Positions 1 through 12,436 of a stretch of 64,000 nucleotides of DNA are shown in pieces; within the stretch, counting starts at the first letter, position 1, and the number at the start of each line of letters is the position of its first letter. The translations under genes were made by a program, and so were the position numbers. Location: positions 620,001 to 684,000 of the forward strand of contig JACGCM010002082.1 of assembly GCA_014058105.1 (NCBI GenBank), given 5' to 3'. Below the pieces are notes generated by a model, which worked only from the letters and a program-made list of their open reading frames with translations, was not told the DNA's origin and did no database searches. Source of the stretch: Kingdonia uniflora. Taxonomy: Eukaryota; Streptophyta; Magnoliopsida; Ranunculales; Circaeasteraceae.

Positions 1-1
1 T

Positions 2-1450
2 GAATATGCTACTTTCGTTCGACAGCGCATGGACCATTTCCCAAAAAAATATACTATCACTCATTACCCTTGAGGAGAAAACCGACATGCAGATGCCCTC
101 ACCTACATAGCAGATATGTTAGGCCAATCAGAATCCCGAACCCTCCATATCAAAGTACACGAACGCCCAAGTATCGACCAGATGTAAATCATTGCCATCA
201 ATGCAGGGGGCGAGAGTCTTGATCCAGACGACTGGTAGACACCATTCCTCCACTACTTTAACAATGCAACCCTCCCAGATAATCCCAAAGCCAAGCGATC
301 TGTATTGGAAAACTGTCGCTGATACACTATCCACAAACATGAGTTACATCACAAATCCCCAAATGACGTCCTCCTTCGATGTATATCTCAAGCCGAAGCC
401 TCTACAATTCTAGCCGAACTCCATTAAGGTACCAGCGGTGCTCATACAGTGGGTCGTTCTATGGCCCTTTGAGCCGTTTCTCAAGGTTTATTTTGGCCGA
501 ACATGAAAAAACAAGCCGAAGAGTATGTGAAGCACTGTAACAATTACCAACATCATGCTCACGACATTCACTGCCCCTCACAAGACCTCTACTTCAGTCA
601 AGCCTTCTGGCTTTTCAAAAGATGGGCTATTGATCTCATCGGTCCCTTCCCTAAAGCCTCGGGTAGCAGAAAGAATATCTTTATTGCAACGGATTACTTC
701 ACCTAATGGGTCGAAGTTGTACCATTATGCCGAACCAGAGAAGAAGAGGTCATCAAGTTTCTATGGAAAAACATAATGCATCACACGCTTTGGATACTCT
801 CATATGATTCGATGCGACAATGGTCCCCAGTTCGTTGGTAACAAAGTCAGAAATTTTCTCAAGAAGCACAATATCATCTTCTTACTCTCAACACCTTATT
901 ACCCTCAAGGAAATGGTCAAGTCGAAGCAATCAACAAAACCATAGTCGACGGTTTCAAAAAAAGAGTCGATGCAAATAAAGGCCGATGGGTTCAGGAGTT
1001 ACAGCATGTCCTCTGGGCCTATCGAACAACACAAAGAAAATCCATAGGCTGTACCCTTTTCCTTCTGGCATACAATACCAAAGTTTTGCTCCCTACTCAA
1101 TTTGAGGTACCCACACGGGATCCTACCCTCCCAGACGAAGATAATGAATTTGACCTCGGATATAACATGCTATGTATCGACGAAACCAGAAACCGAGCCA
1201 TCACCAACCTTGGCCGCTAACATACAACACTTCAAAAGTCCTATAACAAGAGAGTTCGGCCACAAAGTTTCTACATCGGAGATCTGGTACTTCGACGTGT
1301 CAGCCAATCCTCGAAGCCTTAAAATGCCGGTAAACTAGCCTAGTCCTGGGAAGGACCTTATGTCATATACGACAAAGCTGACAAGGGTTTATACTATCTA
1401 ATGACAGAAGATGAAGAGCCTCTACCAAATCCCTGGAATAGAATGTAGTT
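2..1450 (+). pseudogene. Tat-lineage Ty3/gypsy pol, 3' part (RNase H tail and integrase)
   Basis: This is the 3' end of a retrotransposon polyprotein. It opens with the tail of the extra archaeal-type RNase H (ENRHADALTYIADML near 85-125). A degenerate HHCC zinc-binding domain follows (around 415-545; the second Cys of the CxxC pair reads Tyr), then the integrase core. The catalytic triad is still legible: Asp in AIDLIGPF (632-634), Asp in CDNGPQF (816-818) and Glu in GQVEAIN (924-926), the last two with D35E spacing. The frame shifts between the first and second Asp (about 706-804) and several stops interrupt it, so it is dead. The window edge cuts off the upstream part. The Tat assignment rests on the RNase H-linker-integrase order and the IRCDNGPQFVG style. 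Confidence 0.85.
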
Positions 1451-1839
1451 GGTCTCATACAATAGGCCGCGGCCTCCACCTTGTACAGCTGATATAAATA
1501 CAGAATAATCAATAAACAATTTTTCCACCCCTACTTCGTCTCCTATTTTCAATAAATTTCTTGGTTTAACTTAAGTATCATGTCAACTCTTCGACCCGAC
1601 TAATACTTGGGGGTGACCTTGAGATTTTTCAAACCTCCAATTTTGAGCTAACTCGTGGGGCAAGGATGGTCGACAGACTGGACCTTTGGGAATGCATTGG
1701 GGGTGAACAGTTATACTTCGCTGTGACATCAGCCTTTGAAGTCCAGTCGATTTCTTGGTTCCCTCTAAGTATCATGTCAACCCTTCGACCCGACTGATAC
1801 TTGGGGGCGACCTTGGAATTTTCAAAGGTCCTAACTTCT
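1451..1839. repeat. Tat element 3' tail with an imperfect direct repeat
   Basis: Non-coding DNA just after the integrase. A stretch of about 80 bp at 1558-1640 recurs at 1752-1835, offset about 194 bp; both copies carry AAGTATCATGTCAAC, then TTCGACCCGACT and TACTTGGGGG. It probably belongs to the 3' untranslated region or LTR start of the + Tat element. At about 1840 the sequence switches abruptly to the RNase H domain of an element in the opposite orientation. Confidence 0.6.
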
Positions 1840-2200
1840 TACGGAGGGGAAGTCGGCTCTTACAAAAGTATACAGGTTTCTTAATGCGCGATTCATGTTG
1901 AATGAGGATTGAACTGATAGATGTGTCGGTGACAGCGTGGTATAAAGATAGCGTTTCACCTTCGATGGGGGTACTGATGATGGGTGGTTGACCAAGGTAT
2001 GTTTTAAGTTTGAGGAAAGCCTGTTCACAGTCGGGTGTCCAATTGATTTTAGGGTTGTTTTTTGTTTTGGCCTTGTGGGCACCTTGGTCACGCAAGAGGG
2101 AGAAAAGCCAAGCACAACAGTTTGAGGATTTCAAAATAAAGTGGTTGAGGGCCGCTATTTATCCAGCCATCTTTTGGGCATCTTTTTTAGTTTCGGGGAA
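1840..2200 (-). pseudogene. Tat element, RNase H/RT thumb fragment (minus)
   Basis: The minus strand encodes the RT connection and start of the conventional RNase H of a second Tat element: INWTPDCEQAFLKLKTYLGQPP, then the IQHESRIKKPVYF segment where RNase H begins. The domain is truncated at about 1840, where it meets the tail of the oppositely oriented element. The rest of RNase H, the archaeal RNase H and the integrase of this copy are missing. Confidence 0.75.
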
Positions 2201-2229
2201 GGCTTATCGATGAGGGCTCGGATATGAGT

Positions 2230-2960
2230 AGGGTCGATCTCGATACCTCGTTCGCTGATGAGGTGGCCTAAAAATTTGCCAAACAAAATACCAAACTGAC
2301 ATTTGTCTGGGTTAAGTTTCATATTATATGTTCGATGTATCGAGAAAACTTTAGTTAAGTCTTGAATGTTGTTGTTTTTTTGGAGGCTTTTACATTACAT
2401 GTCGTCGATGTAAACTTCAACCAACTTGCCAAGCAAAGGTTTGAACATTGAGGTGACGAGTCGTTGGCAAGTGGCAGCCGCATTTTTAAGGCCGAAGGGC
2501 ATGACTTAAAAAAATAAAGGCCTTGTTCAGTGATAAAAGAAGTTTTAAGTTGATCCTCGAGATGGAGGGGTACTTGATTATAACCCGAAGCCGCATCCAT
2601 CATTGATAGTCGCTCATGTCTGGCAGTGGCATCCAGGAGTACTAAAATGATTGGGAGGGCAAAGCTATCCTTCGGCGTGTGCTTGTAGAGGTCTATGAAG
2701 TCGACACAGATTCGGATCTTGCTGTTCTTCTTATGGACCACTACAATTTTGGATATCCAGTCAACATACTTGACTTCCTTGATGAACCCTGCGGCTAGGA
2801 GATTATCGACTTCGAGATTGACAGTTTTGCAAAGTCGTGGAGCCAATGTACGCTTCTTCTGCTTTACTGCTGTAGAGTGAGGGAAGAGATCGAGGCAATA
2901 ACATGCCACAGTGGGGTCAACACTGGGCATCTCATGGAAAGTCCAGGCGAAGACATCTTT
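2230..2960 (-). pseudogene. Tat element reverse transcriptase (minus)
   Basis: Reverse transcriptase domain on the minus strand, continuous in order with the protease and gag at higher coordinates. Visible motifs are KIRICVDF with the first catalytic Asp, MMDAASGYNQVPL, the FITEQGLYFF segment, and a YIDD box read from about 2401-2412 and followed directly by a stop codon. KLNPDKCQFG and FLGHLISERGIE follow at 2230-2330. Frame breaks occur near 2460-2510, where the usual MPFGLKNAGATYQR segment is scrambled. The catalytic residues survive but the frame does not, so it is a pseudogene. Confidence 0.8.
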
Positions 2961-3179
2961 ATTTGCTCAAAGGAAGTTGGTGAGTTCGAGGCTTTCGATC
3001 TCATCTAGAAAAGTACCGATAAATGTTCCTCATCCAGGACCGTCAAGTTCAATATAAATAGTGGGTTCGATGAGTGTGGAAGCTGGTGTCGAGGGTATGA
3101 GGGTGGAGAGAGGCATTAATTGCTATGGTTGTTTGACAAGTTTTCTGGTCTAATTAATCTCCGGATGGTCACATGAGCG

Positions 3180-3570
3180 GGTAAGGCGCTAAGAGCCTTT
3201 CAAGTTCCACGCACCATAGGGGGTAGTGAAATGAAGATTTTGGTGGTAAGTTGAAGGTATGGCTCGCATGGCATGGAGCCTGTCGCGGTCAAGGATGCCG
3301 AGGTATTCGGATTTCTTGTCAATGAAAAAAAAGCTAGTTTGGAGTGTGACTGGCCCTGTGATGGTAGGGAGACTAATGCGACCGATAGGGTCCCCGATAG
3401 TACTGTTGAAGCCCTTGAGCTTGACATTTGTCGGGGTAATGTGGTCAATTTTTTACATGGCTTAAACAGTCTGAAGGAATAGTACATCAGCTGTGCTTCC
3501 CGTGTCGATGAGCATGGTATGGAGGACGAGGTGGTCGACCTTAATCATATTGACTAAAGGTTCAAAATGG
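3180..3570 (-). pseudogene. Tat element aspartic protease (minus)
   Basis: The minus strand between RT and gag reads as a retropepsin. The active-site motif LIDTGSTADVLF is intact (Asp codon at 3504-3506). The flap-to-C-terminal part, with GDPIGRISLPTITGPVTLQT and YLGILDRDRLHAM, follows at lower coordinates. A stop and a short scramble fall just after the active site. Its place between gag and RT matches the Tat gag-PR-RT order. The stretch 2961-3179 is the protease-RT linker and has no motif of its own. Confidence 0.75.
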
Positions 3571-3599
3571 GGGAAACGAACATGCGATGTGTCACAGTC

Positions 3600-5330
3600 A
3601 ATAAATGAGAAACCCTGGGTCGAGGGTATTTGCTTGCTTATGGAAGAATGGCAGGTAGCTTCTCATGGTAAGAAAGTTTGCAGCATTCTTCGACACGCTT
3701 GAGCTTGTTTTTAGAACGGCCGCTGTCGATATTGTTGATATCGATGAGATACAGTTGGAAAATACGCACCTTAGCTGGGTTGGCAGCCGGGGCAGGTTGA
3801 GGCTTGAGGTATGACCCGTCGTGGTAACTGGGGAGGTCCCTGACATATTGATGCAGACAACCTGCCTTAGGAATTATTTGGAGATGGTACTGCAGAGTGA
3901 AGTATTTGTTGGTATGATGATAGTTACACTTATGGTTATGGCAGTAAGGTTTACCTTGTTTGACCTCGATGGGGTAAGGGGTACGCCATATGGGGTCTGC
4001 TTGAATCTGTGGTAGAAGGGTGCTAATAGGAGCAGTAAGCTTGGGGGGGACCTACTTCGGTCATTTTTTGTGAGCCTCGGCAGTAGTGTCGTCAGCATGG
4101 GGGTGTTTGCGACTCTCAATCTCCTATGAGATGGGAGTGATCATAGGTGTAGAAGGTTATCCCTGTCGAGGTTTGTTCTGATTGGTGGTTGAAGGTTGCC
4201 CCTTGTAATTGGACTCGCAGAGGCGCTCGAGGTTGATGTATCCATTAACTTTGGATAATATCTCCTCTAGGGTTCGAGGTTTGAGGAGCATGATGTACTG
4301 GCAGGTCGTTGGAATAAGTGACTACTATATTTACACAGTCGAGGTTTTTGATCTTGTGCGACTCGTCATGAAACCGTTTGGTGAAGGCTTCGAGGGTTTT
4401 ACTGGGGGATTTACGGAAGTTGAAGAGGGCATCGGCGCGGACCTCGCAGTCCTTGTTGAGGGTGAATTGAGTGATGAATAGACTAGATAATTGCTCGAAG
4501 CTTCGGATCGAGCCATTGGGGAGGTTATGATTCCATCTGAGAGGGCTATCGGTGAGGCTGGTGAGAAATAGCTGGCATAGCAGGTGGTCGGCCGTGGAGT
4601 ATAGGCTTAAGGAATTCTGGAATTCAGGGATGTGGGATTGAGGGTCAATATTGCAGTATTTGTTGATCTTGGGGGCATGAAAATTTAGAGGCACCTCGAT
4701 AGTGAAGAGTTTGGGGCAGAGGGGGTTGTTTAACCGACTCCAAGAGTTCAGTGTGGGGCTCGCACTGATGTGGATGGCAATATAGGTTTTTTGGTCGAGG
4801 TCCTACTGTGTAAGATAGGAAGGAGGATGAGGTGGGGGGATCTTTGTAGTCGAAGGGGATGAGGCCAAATGTTCGGCGTGTGCTCAGCGCTGCGCTCCCC
4901 GAGATGTTCTCGAGCAGGGTAGCATTTAGGTTGTCTGGTAGTACGAAGAGTGGAATCGGATGAATCCTACATGGGGTGTACGCCACGGTGGATTGAACCA
5001 GTAGGTAGGATGGTGGGTGGAGCACCCTCGGCTCCAGGATGGATCAGGGTTACGAAAAGATGTGGTTGGGGCCCTAGCCGGGTGTGGGCAGAAATGCGCG
5101 ATGGGGCAGGTGTTCGAGATGGTGAACAGGCAACTTGTGGCTGACATTGTTGTAACTCTCAGACTGTATTGCCCAGATCTTCAAGGGCATGATATTTTTT
5201 GTCTGCGTCATCCAATCGGCGTTGCCGTTCGGCTTCGACCTCATGATACCGTATACATGCGTTAGAAAAATCAGAGCAAAAGTTACACCATTTTGTGGCC
5301 ATTCTGAAGACCAAATGATTAGCAAAATGA
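3600..5330 (-). pseudogene. Tat element gag (minus)
   Basis: Capsid-like gag of the minus-strand Tat element. The clearest part (4245-4694) has the retrotransposon gag core: DPQSHIPEFQNSL, HLLCQLFLTSLTDSPLRWNH, SIRSFEQLSSLFITQF and SKTLEAFTKRFHDES, the fold that packages element RNA. The N-terminal part (4700-5330) is proline-rich and spread over three frames. The 3600-4240 part is the gag-protease linker, with no zinc knuckle I can trust. The gag ends abruptly at about 5300-5330 against the + strand coiled-coil ORF; no LTR or primer-binding site is visible upstream, so the 5' end of this element has been lost. Confidence 0.75.
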
Positions 5331-6330
5331 ATGAACAAGAGTAGACTCGAGCTGACTTGCTGAGTACCAGACGTGAACTGGAGTGGTTGAAGAATTAAAT
5401 GACAGAGAAAGATAACCAGCTGAAGGAAGCTCGAGTTGACCTATCTAACTCTAAAATTGTGGTTGAGCAGTTGACTGCAGCTCTACCTGCTAAAGATATA
5501 GAGTTTTGGTTGGTGTAAAGGAAATATGACAAGTTGAATGAGAGGGTGGCACAATTAATGATCGATTTGGCTCAGGCCAATTCGCGCGCCAAAAATATCG
5601 TGGATGGAGAACTCTCGAGGAAGAACAAAGGTGATGTCAGGGTTTCCATTATTCAAGGGGATGTAGTTAGCCTATCAGCTCAAATCAGAGAGCTGGAGGG
5701 AAATGTAGCTAAACCTCAAGGCCATGTGCAAAAAGGAAATAAGCGGTTAAGGGAGTGCCAAAGTAAGTTGGACGCTGCTCTTGCTAGGGAACAAGAGTTA
5801 GAGTGGGTTATCAGAGGTAAGGATATTTTAATAAAGAAAATAGATGAGTTATTAAAGAACTCTCCTTCTGGGCTAAGTGCAACTAAAGACAGGGAGCTTG
5901 AGGAACTTCGTGCTCAGGTGGCTGAATTAAGGGCGATGAACTAGGCTGAATCAGCTAAAGCTGATAAGAACGTGAAGGAGAACATTGAATTTATGTCCTG
6001 CGTAGATAGTCACAAGGAATGGCAAGAAGTATGGTATAAGAGGTTGAAAGAGCACCTTCAAATAGCAAGAGAGAATTTTTCTAAGATGGTTGCACTGCAG
6101 GCATCGCACTCAGAGATGTTAATGGCAGTAATTGCCTATTTTGTTAAGAAAATTAGAAGGCTCGAGTTAGAAAGGGATACCTTGCAATACTGTTTGTCGG
6201 ATAGAGGATGCATTTATAGAGCTGATGTAAATCAAGAGAGTTGTATAAACTTCATGGAAATAGAGTTAGGTTCTCGACCTACTGAATTGGCAGAGCAAGG
6301 CAGGGTCACTGTGGCTGCTCGAGCTTAAGA
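5312..6330 (+). pseudogene. Coiled-coil accessory ORF of a Tat element, copy A (C-terminal half)
   Basis: A long alpha-helical, Lys/Glu-rich reading frame with heptad character over nearly its whole length (for example RELEELRAQVAELRAMN and FVKKIRRLELERDTL). It ends in a Cys-containing tail (LSDRGCIYRADV, then ELGSRPTELAEQGRV). The tail is clearly homologous to the minus-strand copy at 13.5-16.2 kb. Four in-frame stops (near 5370, 5396, 5517 and 5942) interrupt it. From family knowledge, long coiled-coil ORFs of this kind lie antisense to pol between integrase and the 3' LTR in some plant Tat elements; no enzymatic role is known. The N-terminal half is missing: the left edge at about 5310 abuts an unrelated gag. 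Confidence 0.7.
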
Positions 6331-6432
6331 ATAAATGGCCGATCATTCTCCTGTTGTAGGGGAAAGCGTAGCTGACCTCCCAACAGCAGAAAAGAATCCT
6401 TTGTAGTTATTGTATATGTAACCTGAAAAAGA

Positions 6433-6540
6433 ATCTATCGCAGGCATATTGAGAGATAAAAGCTTGTTTTACCTTTGCTTTATTTTATGTCTGGTAGAGT
6501 TCTTTGATTGAAAACTAGTATTACCTTTATTTTGGTTTTC
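6433..6540 (+). repeat. Single copy of the 114-bp unit that is tandemly repeated at 13141-13489
   Basis: Downstream of the coiled-coil ORF one unit is present in inverse orientation relative to 13141-13489. It shares GAGAGATAAAAGC, TTTTACCTTTGCTTTAT and GATTGAAAACTAGTATTACC with the reverse complement of the array. This supports homology of the two regions beyond the ORF itself. Confidence 0.7.
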
Positions 6541-6782
6541 GTTCCTAGTTTCTACTTGATAATCGTTATCATGTATATCCCAAAAGCTGAGTAGGTTCTT
6601 AGAGATTGAGCATGAGAGTCGACTTCTTTCTCATTTGAACCCTAACCCTAGTTTTGCTTACTAGGGTTTTCATCATAGGTATTGATTATTCTATTTCATA
6701 CTTTCAATTTCCTTTTCTTCTCCTCTTTATCCTTGCTAACTCCTTCCTCAGCTCTTATTTCAGATTTTATTCTTTTTGGTTC

Positions 6783-7743
6783 ATGGCTTTACGCATTCCT
6801 CTGTATACACAATCACTCCCTCATCCTTCCACCCCACTCAATGATCCCACCCTCATCACCATCCCCTCCTCTCATGCTGCTGCTGAATCTCAGCTCAACC
6901 CCATGGTGTTTGTGGACTCAATTTCTCTTTGCAATCTTACTGCTATCATCAAACCCTCCTTCGCAAGTGTTGTCGCTGTTCCAACAGTGAAGTCGGTGCT
7001 GGAGGAGTTCAAACCTGACACTAGAATCTCCATGAATGATGGCATGCCAGTGATTTTATTCGCGGTCTAAACAAAGCTGCCGCAGCTTTTATCACTACTT
7101 TGGTTATGAGCTTTCCTACCGATAAACCCAGATTTGACGTCATCGAGAGTAACATCAACTCCAATTAGGGTCTTACAGCTGTACCGAAGGTAGCGGTGCT
7201 CGATTTTAAGCACATTATGGTGATGTTAATGCCAGGAAAGGATGTTACAAAGGCTCTCTCTAGAGAATCAAGGCAAATCAAATGTTTCTTCTTCAAGCTC
7301 GCTCGGTGGACTGTCGATTTTGACCCCAAAAAGAACTCTCCTTTTGCCCCTGTTTGGATTCAGCTTCCGGGCTTAATGCTCCATCTACAAAACAATGGGA
7401 TAATCAAGGAATTGGCCGGTCTCGTTGGGAAATACTTAATCACGGATACAACAGCACTAAGTCTGAGTTGACTAAGCACTGTTCGGGCTTGTACGGAGGT
7501 TAACCTTATGAAGGAACTCCCAGCTAAAGTAGGACTCGCCTTCAGCCAAACATACACATTGGAGCAATCAGTCCTGTACGAAAGACTTCGAAAGTTTGCT
7601 ACAAACTGCATTCTACAAGGGCACAAGAAAGCGAACTGTACCAAACTTCTCCCAAATACTATAACTGATAGAAGGGAGGCGATTCGACATGGGAAAGCTT
7701 CGACTATGGAGACATCTATTGCCACAAACAACAAAGCATCATA
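6783..7743 (+). pseudogene. LINE-1 ORF1, nucleic-acid-binding protein with DUF4283-type domain
   Basis: The ORF starts MALRIPLYTQSLP and carries a Ser/Pro-rich N-terminus. At 7196-7471 comes a segment typical of the plant LINE DUF4283 domain: KHIMVMLMPGKDVTKAL, FFFKLARWTVDFDPKKNS and FAPVWIQLPGLMLHL. A degraded CCHC knuckle, CILQGHKKANC (about 7607-7640), has lost its first Cys. The protein would coat the element RNA as a chaperone. Frame changes at about 7070-7196 and 7471-7508 show it is broken. Other frames over this interval do not look like real genes. Confidence 0.75.
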
Positions 7744-8211
7744 ACATCAAATTATAGGGGTTCTGGGAGCAGATTATGGGCACATTACAGCAGCAACTTC
7801 GCCTTAACCAGTGGGGCAACATGCAGCAATGGCAGTGGGGAAGTATGTAGCGTTGAAAGTGGGTCAGATTGCAGAGAGAACAGAGGGGCAATAAGCACTG
7901 CGTACTACATCACCTGAGCTTAACAGGGTAGGGCAAAAGGCAGTAAGCTTACTCGCAAGCAACATTGACACAACGGTGGTTAAACGAGTTGAAACAGTAA
8001 AACATACTGCAATACAACAGATTTTAGATGGGGTTTTCGAGCAGCGGAAGGACGTGGGTCGAGGTTGCCATTCGTACATTTAGCACTATGGAAAGGAAGA
8101 CACTACAAAATGGACTCCAGCCAAATAACCCCGATCTAAACCTCAACGTATTCCACTCAGCGTAGTCACAATGAGCAAGGGTTTTCTCTAATCCAAATCC
8201 AAGTAATTTAC

Positions 8212-11200
8212 ATGGTGATAGGTCCATTACTAGTTTGGAATTATAGGGGCATTGGCAATGCCAAAATAATAAATCATCTCAAGAGGATTATCAAACAATA
8301 CCGTATTTCGATAGTGGTTTTACTCGAACCTTTTCAGGATGCATCACTAGGCTATAGTCAGGGTAGAAAAATTAATTCTACCTCTTTTATATCTAACGAG
8401 CACATGGGGGAAAAATATGGGTATTGTGGAAACAAGACTATGATGTTGAATTAGTTTCTGCTTCTAATCAAATGTTGTATTGCAAGATAAGTTTTAATAA
8501 TCAATGGAGTTCCTTTGTTACCTTCGTCTATGCCAAATGTGACATCTTCAAAAGAAGAACACTATGGGAGGATATCAATACAATCTCTATCACAATGAGT
8601 TCTCCATGGTGCACTATAGGTGATTTCAATACTGTGAGATACCACTTGGAAAGGCTTGGGGGGAGAAGATCCGCACATAGATCCTTGGTGGAATTCGAGG
8701 AAATGATTGAATCAGCCGGTCTAATGGAGGCTTCATTCACTGGCTCCAGATACACATGGTGCAATAATCATCGTGACAATTTAAGACAATAGGCACGGTT
8801 GGATAGAACGTTGGTGAACCCCAGCTTCATGTCATCCTTTCACATTCACAAAATTTCCCATTTGGAAAGAGTTTGTTCTTATCACTCTCCGCTACTTCTT
8901 TCTTTCGCCAACAACCTGCATCAAAGTCCCCGACCATTTCATTTCTTGAAAATGTGGGCATCTCATGCTAGCTTCCCTACCTTGGTACAAGATAACTGGC
9001 CTAGTAGTGTCTTCGGCAACTGTTTATCTTCTTTTGCCTATAAGCTTAAGAAGGTTAAATATGCAATCAGGGAATGGAATACAAATATATTTGGCAACGT
9101 AACTCAGAATATCCATAAGCTATAGGATAGACTACTGCACTTGGATCACTTACTGTAGGAAGGTTGGGATGAACATCTCAGTATCGAGCTGGGCACGGTA
9201 CAAAGAGAACATGCGACCATGTTACACAATGAGGAGGTGTTTTGGAGAGAATAGTCCAGGGGTAAGTAGGTTGCGGCAGGAGATGCGAATACAATTTTTT
9301 TTCATACCATAACAAAAGTTAATATAAAAAGAACTTTTGTGACCGACTTTACTCTCCCAGATGGCACAGAGATAACTGAGGTAGATGTTATTCATGATGC
9401 CGCGGTGGGATATTTTCGAGATGTGCTACAGGCCACAAACACTACTGAAGATGCATAATTACTTGAGTGTATTCCTAACGTCGTCACTGCAAAAGAAGAT
9501 GCTAGTCTAGCATGCATTCCAACTTTGGACGAATTACAAGTCAGTGACAGTGCTCTGGGCAGCGGTGGTTTTACATTGATTTTCTTTACTTTATGTTAGG
9601 ACATCATCAAGGATGATCTACATGGCGTTGCCAAGGAATTCTTCAACGGTGCCCCACTTTCAAGGTGCTGTACTTCTTCGGTCCTCTCATTAATACCAAA
9701 AGTAGATACCCCAAAATCGTTAGGTGACTACAGACCAATTAGTCTGTGCTCCGTTGTATACAAATTTTTTTCTTCATTTATTGCTAACAGGTTAAGCAAA
9801 CTTCTTCACAAATTAATCTCTGGGAATCAGGGAGCTTACATTCAGGGCAAGGATATTAATGAGATCATTACATTAGCTTAGGAAATGGTTGGGGATTTAC
9901 ACAGAAAGGTTAGAGGTTCTAATGTTATGATCAAGATAGACATGACAAAGGCATATGATAGGTTGGATTGGAGTTTCTTACGTCAGGTTTTACACAAATT
10001 TTGTTTTTCCAACATATGTATTTTACTCATAGCACGATGTGTTGAAACACCATGGTTCTCGATGGATCTGCAGGGGGTCTTCAAGGGCTACTTCAAATTA
10101 TCACGAGGCTTGCGACAAGGAGATTCTCTTTCTCCATTGATCTTTATTATTGCCGAAGAAGTACTATCTAGAGGGCTATCCAAATGTTTTTTGGAGGTCG
10201 CGATTTGGCTATTTCATACATCTAGAGGTTGTATTCCTATCACTCATCTCTTATATGCTAATGATTTTCTCATTTTCTTAAACGTAAGTCAATGATCCAT
10301 CTCCGGGTTAATGCATTTCCTAGCAAGATATGAAAGTTTCTCCGGCCAATTAATCAACAAAGCTAAAATTGGCTTATATGTACACCACAATGTATCTGCT
10401 TCAGGAAAACATATCATCCATAATGCCTGTGGGTTCCAACATCGCTCTTTTCCAATAACATATTTGGGAGCTCCCATAAGTTATGGGCAGGTACTGCGTA
10501 CTCATTTTGATCCATTGCTCACCATAATTCAACGACGAATTGAAGGGTAGCAAGGAAAGCTCTTATCACAAGGAGGTAAATTAGTGATGATCAACCATGT
10601 TCTGAACTCAATGCCCATACATCTCCTTTCATGCATTACGGTACCTCATGGTGTTATAACCAAAATTGAAACAATGTTTTCAAACTTCTTTTGGGGTAGT
10701 TTTCTTGGGCAAAATAAGCGACATTGGGTGGCATGTGATGCACTTTGCCTTCCAAAGGATGAGGGAGGACTTGGCATATGACGACTCGAAGATATCAAGT
10801 ATAGTCTACTCCTTAAAAAGTGCTAAAATTTTCTGTATAACAGCTCTACATGGGCATCTTTTTACAGGCATAAATATACTACTGAAGGCGAACCCAACAG
10901 ATTGCGATTCAGAGAGTTAGTTCTTTGGAAACAGATGAAAGGCCTCCTTCAAACAGTTGAAGCTAACACTACTTGGTGCCTCAGCAAGGGAAACAAGAAA
11001 TTTTGGTTTGACGATTAGACCGGGGAAGGCAGTTTATCGGATATTCTGGAAATTGAATGCACGCAACAGTTTTTGGTGAAGGACATCTTAATGACTGATG
11101 GTACCTGGAAATGGGAGCTTCTTAAGCATGAGATACCACCACATTGGAAGCATACTTTATCCCACAAGTTTTTCCTAAATGATGATGAAGATAAACCAAT

Positions 11201-12325
11201 TTGGGGTCCGTCGGACAAAGGAAACTTCACCGTTAAATCTGCCTGGAATTTTTGGCCAGCGCCGAAGTTATACAACGTCGTATGAAATGGATATGGCCCA
11301 AATTGATACCGGAAAAAGTACAAGTCTTCAGTTGGAAGGTTTGGAAGGAAGTTATACCTGTAGATACACTAATACAACGACAAATCCCTCTTGTTTCTCG
11401 GTGTTACTATTGCGTGGTTGGCGAAACTGAAACGTTAGACCATCTGCTTACTCAAGGAACTGTTGTTGCTGCGGTGTGGTCTTTCTTTGCCAATGCTTGC
11501 GGTGTACGACAAGGGGTAAATGATAGTTGGTGGACTCGACAGGGTCTTTGGTTTCAAGCATCTAGTTCTGGAAATCAAATGGGTATAGTCATTGGAGTAT
11601 TACCGGCCTACATAATCTGGGAATTATGGAAAGCTCGATGCATTTATTGGTTTGAGGAAAAGCTTCTCTCTCCCTTAGTTATCATCAGAAATATCAACAA
11701 AGCATTACAAGAAAGCATGCCCAAAATCAAAATAACGCAAAACAGCAACTTCAGCGACAACATCTCACTACAAGTCTTGCAACTAGTTAAGCAATCGGTA
11801 TGTACCAAAAGACCTGTGCTTGTACGATAGACATTCCCACCTCTCGGATATTTCAAGATCAATAGTGATAGTTCAACACTCCCTTCTGGAATGTGTGGAG
11901 CAGGAGGAGTAATTAGAAACAATATGGGTGAACTTCAACTTAGGTACAGTATTACACTTGGTCATGGCACTAATACAGCTGCAAAAATGTTCGCTCTCCT
12001 TCATGGTTTAATGCATTGTAAACGAAATGACTGGCTTCCACTCATTGTTGAAGTAGATGCTCAACTTCTGGTAAATTGGTACAGTTGTCTGCATATTTGT
12101 CCCGCAAAGTATAGTGCGACGTGGAAGCTTATTATTCAGCCAGGAAAGGAGCTACAAATTACCATGATACATACTTATAGGGAAGGCAATGGTACAGCTG
12201 ATGGTCTCTCTAAGCTAGGCAGCTCACAACATTCACAACTTTTCTGGAATGCATCCACTCTTCCTAGGCAGATCCGTGCAACATACTGCATGGATAAAAT
12301 TGGAATAGCCACAATTAGGCAGTAA
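8212..12325 (+). pseudogene. LINE-1 ORF2: endonuclease, reverse transcriptase, RNase H
   Basis: Domains in order are APE-type endonuclease (8212-9125; WNYRGIGNAKI, LLEPF, CTIGDFNTV, and a degraded SDH box reading SYHSP), RT (about 9690-10790), zf-RVT (11070-11470; CYYCVVGETETLDHLL) and RNase H (11830-12325; KINSDSS, EVDAQLLVNW, EGNGTADGLSKLG). RT keeps IDMTKAYDRLDW and GLRQGDSLSPLIF, but the catalytic YADD box reads YAND (Asn codon 10260-10262), so it could not polymerise. Many in-frame stops look like single C-to-T or G-to-A changes at Gln, Trp or Arg codons (for example near 8790, 9124, 9884, 10549 and 10780). Length and domain order match plant L1-clade LINEs that carry RNase H. Confidence 0.85.
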
Positions 12326-12436
12326 AATAGTGGCTAGGCTTTATGTCCTCCACATGTATTATTGCTTGTCTCAATAAAAAAAAAAATACATTCGTTAAAA
12401 AAAAAATAGTATAGGTTAGTAAAAAAAAAAAATTAA

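Larger units (their letters stand above)
6600..12436 (+). mobile_element. LINE-1: near full-length plant LINE with RNase H domain
   Basis: A non-LTR retrotransposon on +, with ORF1 (about 6783-7743), ORF2 (8212-12325) and a 3' end rich in A-runs (12376-12433, three runs of ten or more A). The 5' boundary is approximate: it lies between the end of the coiled-coil region (about 6545) and the first ORF1 codons, near CCCTAACCCTAG at about 6650. It ends directly against a Tat integrase fragment at 12437. I could not find a convincing target-site duplication, and the two flanks are different parts of Tat elements in opposite orientation, so the locus was rearranged after or during insertion. Confidence 0.8.

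Noticed and set aside
6645..6662. CCCTAACCCTAG resembling plant telomere repeat
   Set aside because: Only about one and a half units, at the start of a LINE 5' region and not in an array; no sign of a telomere or interstitial telomeric block.
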